In this document: positions 1 to 5,733 of the stretch, piece by piece
Numbering within the stretch: position 1 is the first letter of the stretch
Layout of the letters: every line of letters starts with the position of its first letter
DNA from: an uncultured Planctomycetota bacterium
GTDB taxonomy: Bacteria; Planctomycetota; Planctomycetia; Pirellulales; Thermoguttaceae
Assembly (NCBI GenBank): GCA_902797455.1
Contig: CADBTE010000329.1
Coordinates: forward strand, 1 to 5,749
Direction: 5' to 3'
Length of the DNA stretch: 5,749 nt
Made by a program: the position numbers and the translations under genes
Notes under the pieces: model-generated
Seen by the model: the letters and a program-made list of their open reading frames with translations, nothing else
The model's database searches: none
What the model was told of the DNA's origin: nothing

Positions 1-456
1 GCGGTCGCGCTGGATTCCGGTCAGATGCGCATGACCCTCGCCGGGCTCCCCGATGTTCCGGGCAACGCCGCGGCGGTCTTCAACCAGGTGGCCGACAGCG
101 AAATCGTCGTCGACATGATCGTTCAGTCAGACGCTTCCGGCAATGACGCGGTGATCAGCTTTACCGCCCCGCGGATGGATGACGGCCGGCTGACGCGGCT
201 GGCGGCCGATTTAGAGAAAACGCATGGCTGCAAAGCGTCATGGAATCCCCACGTCGCCAAGCTGACCGTCCGCGGAACGGGGCTTCGCAGCCATACCGAC
301 CTGGCTCTGCGTCTGTTCGGCGCCCTGGCGAAGGCCGAAATCAACGTCAGCATCATCAACACCAGCGAGCGGAGTTTGAACGTCATTGTCGACGAGAGCA
401 ACGGCGGCAAGGCGCTGGAGCTTCTCAGGGAAGAGTTCAAGGAAGACATGCTCTAG
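1..456 (+). CDS. lysC: Aspartate kinase, C-terminal ACT domains (partial, 5' end outside window)
   Basis: Aspartate kinase phosphorylates L-aspartate in the cytoplasm, the first step towards lysine, threonine, methionine and diaminopimelate. Only the last 151 residues are present. The frame is open from base 1, and the catalytic kinase domain lies upstream of the window. What remains is the tandem ACT regulatory region. The first ACT unit starts near MRMTLAGLPDVPGNAA and continues through IVVDMIVQ. The second starts near VAKLTVRGTGLRSHTDLALR and continues through INVSIINTSE and a final amphipathic helix. The G-[LMV]-[RK]-SH and I-x-TSE motifs are characteristic of lysine/threonine-sensitive aspartate kinases, where they form the effector-binding interface. 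Here ISTSEI is replaced by INTSER, which may alter effector response (inference). The gene ends in TAG and is followed by a strong terminator. No other aspartate-pathway gene lies downstream. The family is clear; effector specificity cannot be read from this fragment. Confidence 0.92.
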   Translation, partial: AVALDSGQMRMTLAGLPDVPGNAAAVFNQVADSEIVVDMIVQSDASGNDAVISFTAPRMDDGRLTRLAADLEKTHGCKASWNPHVAKLTVRGTGLRSHTDLALRLFGALAKAEINVSIINTSERSLNVIVDESNGGKALELLREEFKEDML

Positions 457-502
457 TACCCGAGAGTCCCCCTGAGTTTTGGCCATTGAGCAAACTTGCG
501 GG

Positions 503-560
503 AACACGGACAGAAGAGCCGCCGGCGCGGTTTTTCTGTCCGTGTTTGTTTATATTGTTT
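503..560 (+). terminator. Intrinsic terminator of lysC
   Basis: A perfect 13-bp inverted repeat (AACACGGACAGAA at 503-515 with TTCTGTCCGTGTT at 534-546) encloses a second, inner stem (CCGC 519-522 with GCGG 527-530). It is followed by a T-rich tail from 545 onward. It begins 46 bases after the lysC stop codon, which fits rho-independent termination of that transcript. The tail is T-rich but interrupted (TTGTTTATATTGTTT), so termination may be partial. Confidence 0.82.
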
Positions 561-857
561 ATCTTTTCTATTTTATCTCCTGTTGGATGAATTTTGAGTT
601 TTACGCTTAAAATCCAAAATAAACTGTTTATCCCGCCCCGGGTTTGCCGAATTAGGGAAGGAACAATCGTGTTTGGTTCCCTTGCCCTTTGGGGTTAGGG
701 GCCGAGTCGGTGTGTATGACAGAGCGTTTATTCCAGAGGGTGACCTCTGGTGACACCAATAACACTTCAGAAATCAAGATCAGTACAAACGCGTTTCCTG
801 ACCCGGCAGGGAAAGATCCTTAGGAGAGGGTCGGTCGGTTCACGGAGAGATCTTGGC
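561..857 (+). other. Non-coding intergenic/leader region upstream of the BON gene
   Basis: No convincing gene lies between the lysC terminator and the BON-protein start. The first part (561-625) is markedly A/T-rich compared with the flanking genes, and the BON promoter is most likely here. I see only poor -35/-10 matches, such as TAAAAT at 608-613 without a good partner, so no promoter is called. A weak stem pairs 591-598 with 606-613. The later part contains short inverted repeats, the clearest at 733-750. If transcription starts near 620, the mRNA has a leader of about 250 bases. No known riboswitch, tRNA or other RNA family was recognised by eye. Confidence 0.5.
733..750 (+). repeat. GNRA-capped hairpin in BON gene leader
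   Basis: CCAGAGG at 733-739 and CCTCTGG at 744-750 form a perfect 7-bp stem closed by the tetraloop GTGA, which fits the stable GNRA class in RNA. GGTGT (709-713) can pair with ACACC (753-757) and enclose this hairpin in a larger fold. There is no T-run after it, so it is not a terminator. Function is unknown; a structured 5' leader or mRNA-stability element is the likeliest reading. Confidence 0.45.
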
Positions 858-863
858 AGGAGG
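858..863 (+). promoter_or_regulatory. Shine-Dalgarno site of BON gene
   Basis: AGGAGG is an ideal anti-16S match, with 8 bases between it and the ATG at 872. It fixes that start codon. Confidence 0.85.
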
Positions 864-871
864 AAAAGGGT

Positions 872-1831
872 ATGCGACGTTTGTTCGTTTCAACAATGGC
901 GGTGATGATGATCCTGCTCGGCGCAGCTTCTGTCCGGGCCGATAATCAGTCAGAAGCCAACCGGATCGCCAAAAGTCTGAGCCAGGCATTCCCTCAGTAT
1001 AACATCGAGGTTGCCTACCGTGACGGTAATGTCCGGCTTCGTGGTGAACTGCAGTCCCAGCGCGACCGCGAGGCGATCACCAGATACATTCATCAGATCG
1101 CCCGTGTGCGGTCGATCTCCGATCAGTTCACTTTCTCTTCCAGCGCCCCGATGGGGCAGGTGAGCAACGGCGCTTATCAGCAGCCGCTTGCCTCGGCCGA
1201 TGGGCTGCGGCCGATTTCGTCGGTTCCGGGCAGCGGCGAGATCATGCCGGTCTCGGCCCTGCGCGCCAACGAGCAGGTCTATGTCGCGCAGCTGCCGGCC
1301 GGAACGGAAGGAACCTATACCGACTCGGCTCAGCTGGCCGCTCCGTCGATTGTCACCGATAATTCCGGTGTTCAGGTCGGCGGTTCGATGCAGATGGGTT
1401 CGTTCCCGAATCAGGGTTACTCGGCGAACTACGCCGCGGTCGAGTCTGACCAGATGCCGATGGGGACGATCGTCGCCGGCGACGGCACTTCGGCTGTCCA
1501 GGGTGACTTCGGCGCGCGCGGAAGCTATCCCGGCGCTCCTCGGGGTCAGAACATTGCCGTGGGCCAGAATGGTCAGCAGCCCAATCTGCCGAACTACTCC
1601 TGGCCGACGACCGCCGACTACCCGAACTACTCTCAGGTTTCGTACCCGAAGCAGTACGCCGCCGGCGCCTTCCCGTACATCGGCCCCTTCTATCCCTACC
1701 CGCAGGTCCCGCTGGGATGGCGCAAGGTGACTATGGAGTGGCACGATGGTTACTGGTGGCTCGACTTCAACGACGGCTCGACCAGTGGTCCGTTCTCTCC
1801 GCTGTTCCGTCAGCCGAACCAGTACCGCTAA
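872..1831 (+). CDS. Secreted BON-domain protein with low-complexity middle and aromatic C-terminal block
   Basis: This is a 319-residue protein of unknown specific function. Residues 1-23 form a Sec signal peptide: an RR start, the hydrophobic core MAVMMILLGAA, and a probable cleavage site after VRA. There is no lipobox, so it is predicted to be soluble in the periplasm or cell surface. Residues 26-88 resemble a BON domain: a helix, then the strand pair IEVAYRDGNVRLRGEL, then a helix (REAITRYIHQIARVRSI) ending in a VRSISDQF strand. BON domains generally bind phospholipid or envelope components. Residues 90-255 are rich in Q, S, G, N, P and A and are probably disordered. Residues 256-319 are rich in Tyr, Trp, Pro and Phe (YPYPQVPLGWRKV, then YWWLDF) and look like a separate conserved block. 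I recall this block from planctomycete proteins, but I do not know its role. It is preceded by a strong ribosome site and followed by a terminator, so it is probably monocistronic. Confidence 0.85.
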   Translation: MRRLFVSTMAVMMILLGAASVRADNQSEANRIAKSLSQAFPQYNIEVAYRDGNVRLRGELQSQRDREAITRYIHQIARVRSISDQFTFSSSAPMGQVSNGAYQQPLASADGLRPISSVPGSGEIMPVSALRANEQVYVAQLPAGTEGTYTDSAQLAAPSIVTDNSGVQVGGSMQMGSFPNQGYSANYAAVESDQMPMGTIVAGDGTSAVQGDFGARGSYPGAPRGQNIAVGQNGQQPNLPNYSWPTTADYPNYSQVSYPKQYAAGAFPYIGPFYPYPQVPLGWRKVTMEWHDGYWWLDFNDGSTSGPFSPLFRQPNQYR

Positions 1832-1941
1832 GCAGCAGCGGCCAAGGAAGTCAGATCGCTCGCTCGATCCGGATAAACTAGGGAAGATAGGTTAAACAAA
1901 CAATCCGGTCTGAATCGCGGGCATTTCTGGAGTGTTTGGTG

Positions 1942-1978
1942 AAGCCGGTTTCCTCCTAAAGGGGGAGACCGGCTTTTT
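1942..1978 (+). terminator. Intrinsic terminator of BON gene
   Basis: AAGCCGGTTTCCTCC (1942-1956) pairs over 15 positions, two of them G-U wobbles, with GGGGGAGACCGGCTT (1961-1975) around a TAAA loop, and runs into TTTTT (1974-1978). This is a long, GC-rich stem with a short T tract, 110 bases after the BON stop codon. It separates this gene from the TolC-family gene downstream. Confidence 0.85.
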
Positions 1979-2035
1979 CGTCTTTTCGCGGCCGGGTTTT
2001 TCCGCCCGCCTCGGTGCTTTTGACCTTATATATCT

Positions 2036-2068
2036 GTGATCCGAGCGATCCAGGCCGGTGATCCGAGC
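2036..2068 (+). repeat. Two 11-bp direct repeats spaced 22 bp apart
   Basis: GTGATCCGAGC occurs at 2036-2046 and again at 2058-2068. The start-to-start distance of 22 bp is about two turns of DNA. A partial third copy of the core (GATCC, 2048-2052) lies between them. The pair is about 150 bp upstream of the TolC-family start. The arrangement would suit a transcription regulator binding one face of the helix, but no known operator was recognised. Confidence 0.45.
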
Positions 2069-2156
2069 TCGTGACAAAGTTTGCCGGTTATGATGGTCGT
2101 CGGGAAAAGTCTGATTTTTCGTCTGTTTTTTGTTAATTATGCCGGTTGTAGGGACG

Positions 2157-2166
2157 ATACTAGTAT
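2157..2166. repeat. 10-bp perfect palindrome upstream of TolC gene
   Basis: ATACTAGTAT is its own reverse complement. It sits 43 bases before the TolC-family ATG, where a promoter or operator would be expected. It is short, so chance occurrence is quite possible. Confidence 0.3.
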
Positions 2167-2195
2167 TACGGAATGTAACGCATTTACCCAGTAGC

Positions 2196-2200
2196 AAGGA
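2196..2200 (+). promoter_or_regulatory. Shine-Dalgarno site of TolC-family gene
   Basis: AAGGA with 9 bases to the ATG at 2210. It supports that start, which also gives an intact lipoprotein signal peptide. Confidence 0.7.
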
Positions 2201-2209
2201 TGCAAAACG

Positions 2210-4213
2210 ATGAATTGGCAACACGGATGGAAATGTTTTCTCGCGGGGCTCGCGATAGCCGGCGCAATGACGGGATGTCAGCCGCAGCAGCCGAAGTTCC
2301 TCTTCAGCCGCGGGAATGTCGCTGGCCAATATATTGCTGAGCAGACCAGGATTGAGTACCCGGATACCTGTGTTCCCTCGCTCGATGATGTGGTGAGAAC
2401 TCAGGCGCCGCTTTCGCTCGACAATCCCGATCCGAAGGAAGAGTGGCAGCTGACACTCGACGAGGTTCGCCAAATGGCCTTGGATAACAGCAAGGTCCTT
2501 CGGGAACTTCAGGGGGTGAGCTTCACCAGCGCGGGGGTTCAAGGGAACCCGTCCCTGCTGCTCTCCTATCCGTCGAGCACCCTGACCGTCTGGGATCCGG
2601 CGATCATCGAGACCAGTCCGACCTCCGGTGTCGCCGCCGCTCTTTCGGCCTTCGACGCGGTTTGGTCCTCGACCGCCTACTGGCAGAAGGATCGCCTGGC
2701 GAACAACGTCAATCCCGCGGCCAGTTCGATCTACTCGACGAAGGTCGACACCGGAACCTTCCAGACCGCTTTGTCGAAGGTTACCGCCACCGGCGGAACC
2801 TTCTACGCCGGGACCGGCGTCGGATATGACGCTCAGAACGGCGCCAACCGCATGTGGGGCAGCGACTGGACGAGCTACGTCGAAGCCGGCTTCAGTCATC
2901 CGCTGCTGCAGGGCGCCGGGGTGGAGTTCAACCGGATCGCCGGTCCGAACAGCTCGGTCGGCAACTACTCCGGTGTGATGATCGCCCGTATTCAGGAAGA
3001 TATCGAACTGGCCGATTTCGAGATCGGTGTTCGCAACTACCTCAAAGACCTTGAAGAGACTTACTGGAACCTGTACTATGCCTACCGCAACCTGAACGCC
3101 TCCGGCGTCGGTTTGGAAGCCGCCCTCCAGAGCTGGCGGACCGTCAAGGCGCAGTACGATGTCGGTTACAACCAAGGTACCGCCCAGAACATTGCCCAGG
3201 CCGAGCAGAACTACCAGCGCTTCTACGTCGCTGTCCTCGAGGCCCAGAGCAACCTCTATAAGAATGAGCGCCTGCTGCGCTACATGATCGGCATCGCCCC
3301 GACGGATGGCCGTCTGATCAAGCCGGTCGACGAGCCGACGGTCGCCCGCGTGAAGTACAACTGGGATGAGATCGAGGCCGAAGCCCTCAGCCGTACCCCC
3401 GAGCTGCGCAAGCAGAAATGGAGCGTCAAGCGCCGTGAGCTCGAACTGGTCGCCTCGCGCAACTACCTGCTCCCCCGTCTTGACCTGGAAGGCAAGTACC
3501 GGTTCCATGGGATGGGGAAGGACCTGATCGACTCGACCAACGACAAGTCGAACGCCTTTGGCAGTCTGACCCACGACGGTTACCGCAACTGGGGTCTTGG
3601 GCTGAACATGGAAGTCCCGATCGGGTTCCGCCGCGAACTGGCGGGTGTCCGCAACGCCGAGCTGCTCCTTTGCCGCGAACGCGCCATCCTTCAAGAGCAG
3701 GAACTGGAGCTGGTCCACAACCTCTCCGACCTCTACGCCGACATCGACCGCACCTATCGCGAAGTCGAGGCCTACCTGGCGGTTCTTCGGGCTGCCCGCA
3801 AAGAGGTCCGCGCCGTTCAGGCCGCGTACGACGGCGGTATGACCACCCTGTTCCAGGTCCTCGACGCTCAGCAGAAGCTGGCCGACGCCGAAACGAGTTA
3901 CTACCGGATGGTCATCGACTACAACCTGGCGATCATGAAGCTCAACTTCCGCAAGGGTTCGCTCCTGGAATACAACGGTGTGACGCTTGCTGAAGGCCCC
4001 TGGCCGAACAAGGCCTACTTCGACGCGACGACTCGGGCGATGGAACGTGACGCGGCCCACTACTTCAACCGCGGAATCACCCTCCCGACCGTCATCAGCC
4101 GCGGACCTTACCCGCAGGTTCAGGGAACCGATCCGACGATCATCCCCTCCGACGGTATCCAGCCGGTCACCGAGTCGACGGTCGGCCCCGCCGGTGAACT
4201 GAAGACCGAATGA
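2210..4213 (+). CDS. TolC-family outer-membrane efflux lipoprotein
   Basis: TolC-family proteins trimerise into a beta-barrel plus alpha-helical tunnel, the outer-membrane exit duct for efflux pumps and type I secretion. The 667-residue product begins with a lipoprotein signal peptide: WKCFLAGLAIAGAMTGC, with the lipidated Cys at residue 23, as in OprM/CusC-type members. Two OEP repeats follow. Repeat 1 spans about 78-363 and opens with WQLTLDEVRQMALDNS. It has strand-forming segments around 190-235 and long helices at about 255-360, including GYNQGTAQNIAQAEQNY. Repeat 2 spans about 384-585 and has ELRKQKWSVKRRELELVASRNYLLPRLDLEG and the signature GGMTTLFQVLDAQQKLADAETSYY. Residues 586-667 are a proline-rich tail absent from short TolC proteins. 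E. coli TolC is about 490 residues, so this one is long, with extra sequence at 24-77, 100-190 and the C terminus. No adaptor or pump gene is adjacent, so the partner is unknown. Family confident; substrate not assignable. Confidence 0.92.
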   Translation: MNWQHGWKCFLAGLAIAGAMTGCQPQQPKFLFSRGNVAGQYIAEQTRIEYPDTCVPSLDDVVRTQAPLSLDNPDPKEEWQLTLDEVRQMALDNSKVLRELQGVSFTSAGVQGNPSLLLSYPSSTLTVWDPAIIETSPTSGVAAALSAFDAVWSSTAYWQKDRLANNVNPAASSIYSTKVDTGTFQTALSKVTATGGTFYAGTGVGYDAQNGANRMWGSDWTSYVEAGFSHPLLQGAGVEFNRIAGPNSSVGNYSGVMIARIQEDIELADFEIGVRNYLKDLEETYWNLYYAYRNLNASGVGLEAALQSWRTVKAQYDVGYNQGTAQNIAQAEQNYQRFYVAVLEAQSNLYKNERLLRYMIGIAPTDGRLIKPVDEPTVARVKYNWDEIEAEALSRTPELRKQKWSVKRRELELVASRNYLLPRLDLEGKYRFHGMGKDLIDSTNDKSNAFGSLTHDGYRNWGLGLNMEVPIGFRRELAGVRNAELLLCRERAILQEQELELVHNLSDLYADIDRTYREVEAYLAVLRAARKEVRAVQAAYDGGMTTLFQVLDAQQKLADAETSYYRMVIDYNLAIMKLNFRKGSLLEYNGVTLAEGPWPNKAYFDATTRAMERDAAHYFNRGITLPTVISRGPYPQVQGTDPTIIPSDGIQPVTESTVGPAGELKTE

Positions 4214-4244
4214 TGAATTAAACCATTGCTGCTGGTTGTTCCGG

Positions 4245-4286
4245 CGAGGGGGAGGGCTTTCAGTCCTCCCCCTCGTTTTTTTTTTT
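4245..4286 (+). terminator. Intrinsic terminator of TolC-family gene
   Basis: CGAGGGGGAGG (4245-4255) and CCTCCCCCTCG (4265-4275) form a perfect 11-bp stem with a 9-base loop. An uninterrupted run of 11 T follows (4276-4286). It lies 31 bases after the TolC stop codon. This is a textbook rho-independent terminator, the strongest in the window. Confidence 0.95.
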
Positions 4287-4324
4287 ACCGCGGCCGGCCG
4301 GTCGCTTCGCCCCTTTGGTTTTCC

Positions 4325-4352
4325 TTTACGCCTTTGGGAAGTGTGATATAAT
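4325..4352 (+). promoter_or_regulatory. Sigma-70-type promoter of pgk with extended -10
   Basis: A consensus -10 box TATAAT (4347-4352) carries the extended TGn motif directly before it (TG at 4344-4345). A -35-like TTTACG (4325-4330, 4 of 6 consensus bases) sits 16 bases upstream. It lies between the TolC terminator and pgk. Transcription would start near 4359, giving a 5' leader of roughly 88 bases. This indicates housekeeping-sigma transcription of pgk alone. Confidence 0.75.
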
Positions 4353-4372
4353 GAGGGCTTGAAAAAAGTCCA

Positions 4373-4412
4373 TGCCGGTTCGGCTAGCGCAGCAGGAATC
4401 CAGCCGCCGGCA
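4373..4412 (+). repeat. Hairpin in pgk 5' leader
   Basis: TGCCGG (4373-4378) plus CGGCT (4381-4385) pair with AGCCG (4402-4406) plus CCGGCA (4407-4412). This gives an 11-bp stem with a 2-base bulge (TT, 4379-4380) and a 16-base loop. It begins about 14 bases after the predicted transcription start and ends 18 bases before the ribosome site. No T-run follows, so it is not a simple terminator. A 5' mRNA-stabilising stem or a translational control element are possible roles. Confidence 0.5.
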
Positions 4413-4430
4413 AGTTCACTCACCAGAAAA

Positions 4431-4436
4431 GAGGGG
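4431..4436 (+). promoter_or_regulatory. Shine-Dalgarno site that decides the pgk start
   Basis: GAGGGG lies 10 bases before ATG 4447. The in-frame ATG at 4372 has no such site and lies about 13 bases after the predicted transcription start. It would also add 25 residues unlike any PGK N-terminus, so 4447 is chosen. Confidence 0.75.
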
Positions 4437-4446
4437 AATTGTTGTT

Positions 4447-5634
4447 ATGGCCAAAAAAACGATTGCTAATGTCGATGTCGCGGGAAAAGCGGTCCTGATC
4501 CGTGTCGATTTCAATGTTCCGCTCGACGAGAATGCCAACGTCACCGATGACCGCCGCATCCGGATGGCTCTTGCGACAATTCAATCCGTCCTTCAGCGCG
4601 GCGGCCGCGTTATTCTGATGAGTCACCTCGGCCGTCCGAAGGACGCTCCCGACGCCAAATTCTCGCTCAAGCCGGCCGCCGATCGTCTCGCCGAGCTGCT
4701 TCCGGGAACCAACGTCATCTTCGCGGCCGATACCGTCGGCGCCGACGCCAAGGCGAAGGTCGCCGCGCTGAAGGACGGCGAGGTTCTTGTTCTGGAGAAC
4801 CTCCGCTTCCAGCCGGGCGAAAAGAAGGGTCTGGCCGATTTCGCCGCCGAACTGGCCGCCTTCGGCGATGTCTACTGCAACGACGCTTTCGGTACCTGCC
4901 ACCGGACCGACGCCTCGATGGTCGCCGTCCCGCAGGCGATGGCCGGCAAGCCGAAGGTCTGCGGCTTCCTCGTCGAGAAAGAGATCAAATACCTGACCGA
5001 CGCGATCGCCAATCCGCAGCGTCCGTTCGTCGCCATCCTCGGCGGCGCCAAGGTCTCGGACAAAATTATGGTCATCAAGAACCTGCTCGGCATCTGCGAT
5101 AAGGTTCTCATCGGCGGCGCCATGGCCTACACGTTCTCTCTGGCTCAGGGCGGCAAGGTCGGCAAGTCGCTGGTCGAGGCCGATAAGGTCGATCTGGCCA
5201 AAGAGCTCCTGGCCTCCGGCGGCGACAAGCTCGTTCTGCCGGTCGATACCCATGCCGGCGACGACTTCAAGGCCGACTGCAATAAGATGGTGGTCAACAG
5301 CGGCGAGATTCCGGACGACTACGAAGGTCTCGATATCGGTCCGGAAACCGCCAAGCTCTACGCCGACATCGTCAAGGGGGCCAAGACCGTCGTCTGGAAC
5401 GGCCCGATGGGCGTGTGCGAGATGCCGCCGTTCGACGCCGGGACCAAGGCGGTCGCCGAGGCGATCGCCGAGTCCGACTCGATCAGCATCATCGGCGGCG
5501 GCGACAGCGCGGCCGCTATCCAGAAGCTCGGTTTCGCCGAGAAGGTCTCGCACGTGAGCACCGGCGGCGGCGCTTCTCTGGCGATGCTCGAAGGGCAGAA
5601 GTTCGCCGCCGTCGAGCTTCTCGACGAGGCGTGA
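4447..5634 (+). CDS. pgk: Phosphoglycerate kinase
   Basis: This cytoplasmic glycolytic enzyme catalyses 1,3-bisphosphoglycerate + ADP to 3-phosphoglycerate + ATP, and the reverse in gluconeogenesis. The 395-residue product is full length for a bacterial PGK (about 390-400). N-domain substrate-binding motifs: RVDFNVP (19-25), R36, SHLGRP (59-64), ENLRF (117-121) and NDAFGTCHR (145-153). C-domain nucleotide-binding motifs: GGAKVSDK (199-206), DIGPET (296-301), VWNGPMGV (316-323), GGGDSAA (350-356) and STGGGASL (371-378). The motifs are intact, so the enzyme should be active. Cys151 replaces the more usual Ala/Ser in NDAFGTxHR, and Cys324 replaces the common Phe in GPMGVFE. Neither is a catalytic position as far as I know. 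The gene has its own promoter and terminator and is not seen next to gap or tpi, with which pgk is clustered in many bacteria; the flank past 5749 is not visible. Confidence 0.97.
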   Translation: MAKKTIANVDVAGKAVLIRVDFNVPLDENANVTDDRRIRMALATIQSVLQRGGRVILMSHLGRPKDAPDAKFSLKPAADRLAELLPGTNVIFAADTVGADAKAKVAALKDGEVLVLENLRFQPGEKKGLADFAAELAAFGDVYCNDAFGTCHRTDASMVAVPQAMAGKPKVCGFLVEKEIKYLTDAIANPQRPFVAILGGAKVSDKIMVIKNLLGICDKVLIGGAMAYTFSLAQGGKVGKSLVEADKVDLAKELLASGGDKLVLPVDTHAGDDFKADCNKMVVNSGEIPDDYEGLDIGPETAKLYADIVKGAKTVVWNGPMGVCEMPPFDAGTKAVAEAIAESDSISIIGGGDSAAAIQKLGFAEKVSHVSTGGGASLAMLEGQKFAAVELLDEA

Positions 5635-5658
5635 TTTTTTCGCTTAAAAGTGCCCGCG

Positions 5659-5682
5659 CCGGGTGAACCGCCCCGGGTGAAC
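5659..5682 (+). repeat. 10-bp tandem direct repeat after pgk
   Basis: CCGGGTGAAC occurs at 5659-5668 and 5673-5682, one copy every 14 bases, between the pgk stop and its terminator. AACCG (5666-5670) can also pair with CGGTT (5682-5686). It is probably a small local duplication; no function is recognised. Confidence 0.4.
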
Positions 5683-5690
5683 GGTTTGTT

Positions 5691-5733
5691 GGGGAGGGGA
5701 GTTTTTGGGCTCCCCTCCCTTGTTTCTTTTCTT
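5691..5733 (+). terminator. Intrinsic terminator of pgk
   Basis: GGGAGGGGAG (5692-5701) and CTCCCCTCCC (5710-5719) form a perfect 10-bp GC-rich stem with an 8-base loop. A T-rich tail follows (TTGTTTCTTTTCTT). It starts 57 bases after the pgk stop codon. Confidence 0.88.

Larger units (their letters stand above)
1979..2209 (+). other. Non-coding region carrying the TolC-gene promoter (promoter not resolved)
   Basis: The 378 bases between the BON and TolC genes hold no gene. After the terminator, this part contains a pair of direct repeats, a T-rich stretch (2114-2135) and a palindrome. TTGACC at 2020-2025 resembles a -35 box but has no -10 box at the usual distance. TTGTTA at 2130-2135 with GATACT at 2156-2161 has a 20-base spacer, which is too long for a confident call. 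The long antisense reading frame that covers this region is the mirror of the TolC gene and is not regarded as real. Confidence 0.5.

Noticed and set aside
654..682. AGGGAA/TTCCCT inverted repeat in the lysC-BON spacer
   Set aside because: Only 6 bp with a 17-base loop and no T tract or conserved context, so it is likely chance.
716..823. 35-codon reading frame (starts MTERLFQRV) in the BON leader
   Set aside because: The nearest purine-rich stretch (AGGGG at 697-701) is 14 bases away, too far for a ribosome site. The frame overlaps the hairpin, and the peptide has no recognisable features. It could only be rescued by conservation in relatives.
950..1744. 264-residue - strand and 180-residue + strand frames overlapping the BON gene
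   Set aside because: Both are arginine-rich shadow translations of the BON gene. They lack good ribosome sites and any domain.
1869..1908. CCGGAT/ATCCGG inverted repeat after the BON gene
   Set aside because: Only 6 bp with a 28-base loop, weaker than the clear terminator just downstream.
2020..2048. TTGACC as a -35 box for the TolC gene
   Set aside because: No -10-like hexamer occurs 15-19 bases downstream; the sequence there is GC-rich.
1892..4423. 843-residue open reading frame on the - strand
   Set aside because: It lies opposite the well-supported TolC gene and spans two terminators and the pgk promoter. Its translation is low-complexity (V/G/D/R-rich) with no family match. Long antisense frames are expected opposite GC-rich genes.
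4372..4446. 25-residue N-terminal extension of PGK from ATG 4372
   Set aside because: No ribosome site precedes it, it lies almost at the predicted transcription start and within the leader hairpin, and PGKs start at the MAKKTIANVDV position.
4420..5553. 377-residue open reading frame on the - strand opposite pgk
   Set aside because: It mirrors pgk codons in another frame, shows no recognisable domain, and the + strand gene is certain.
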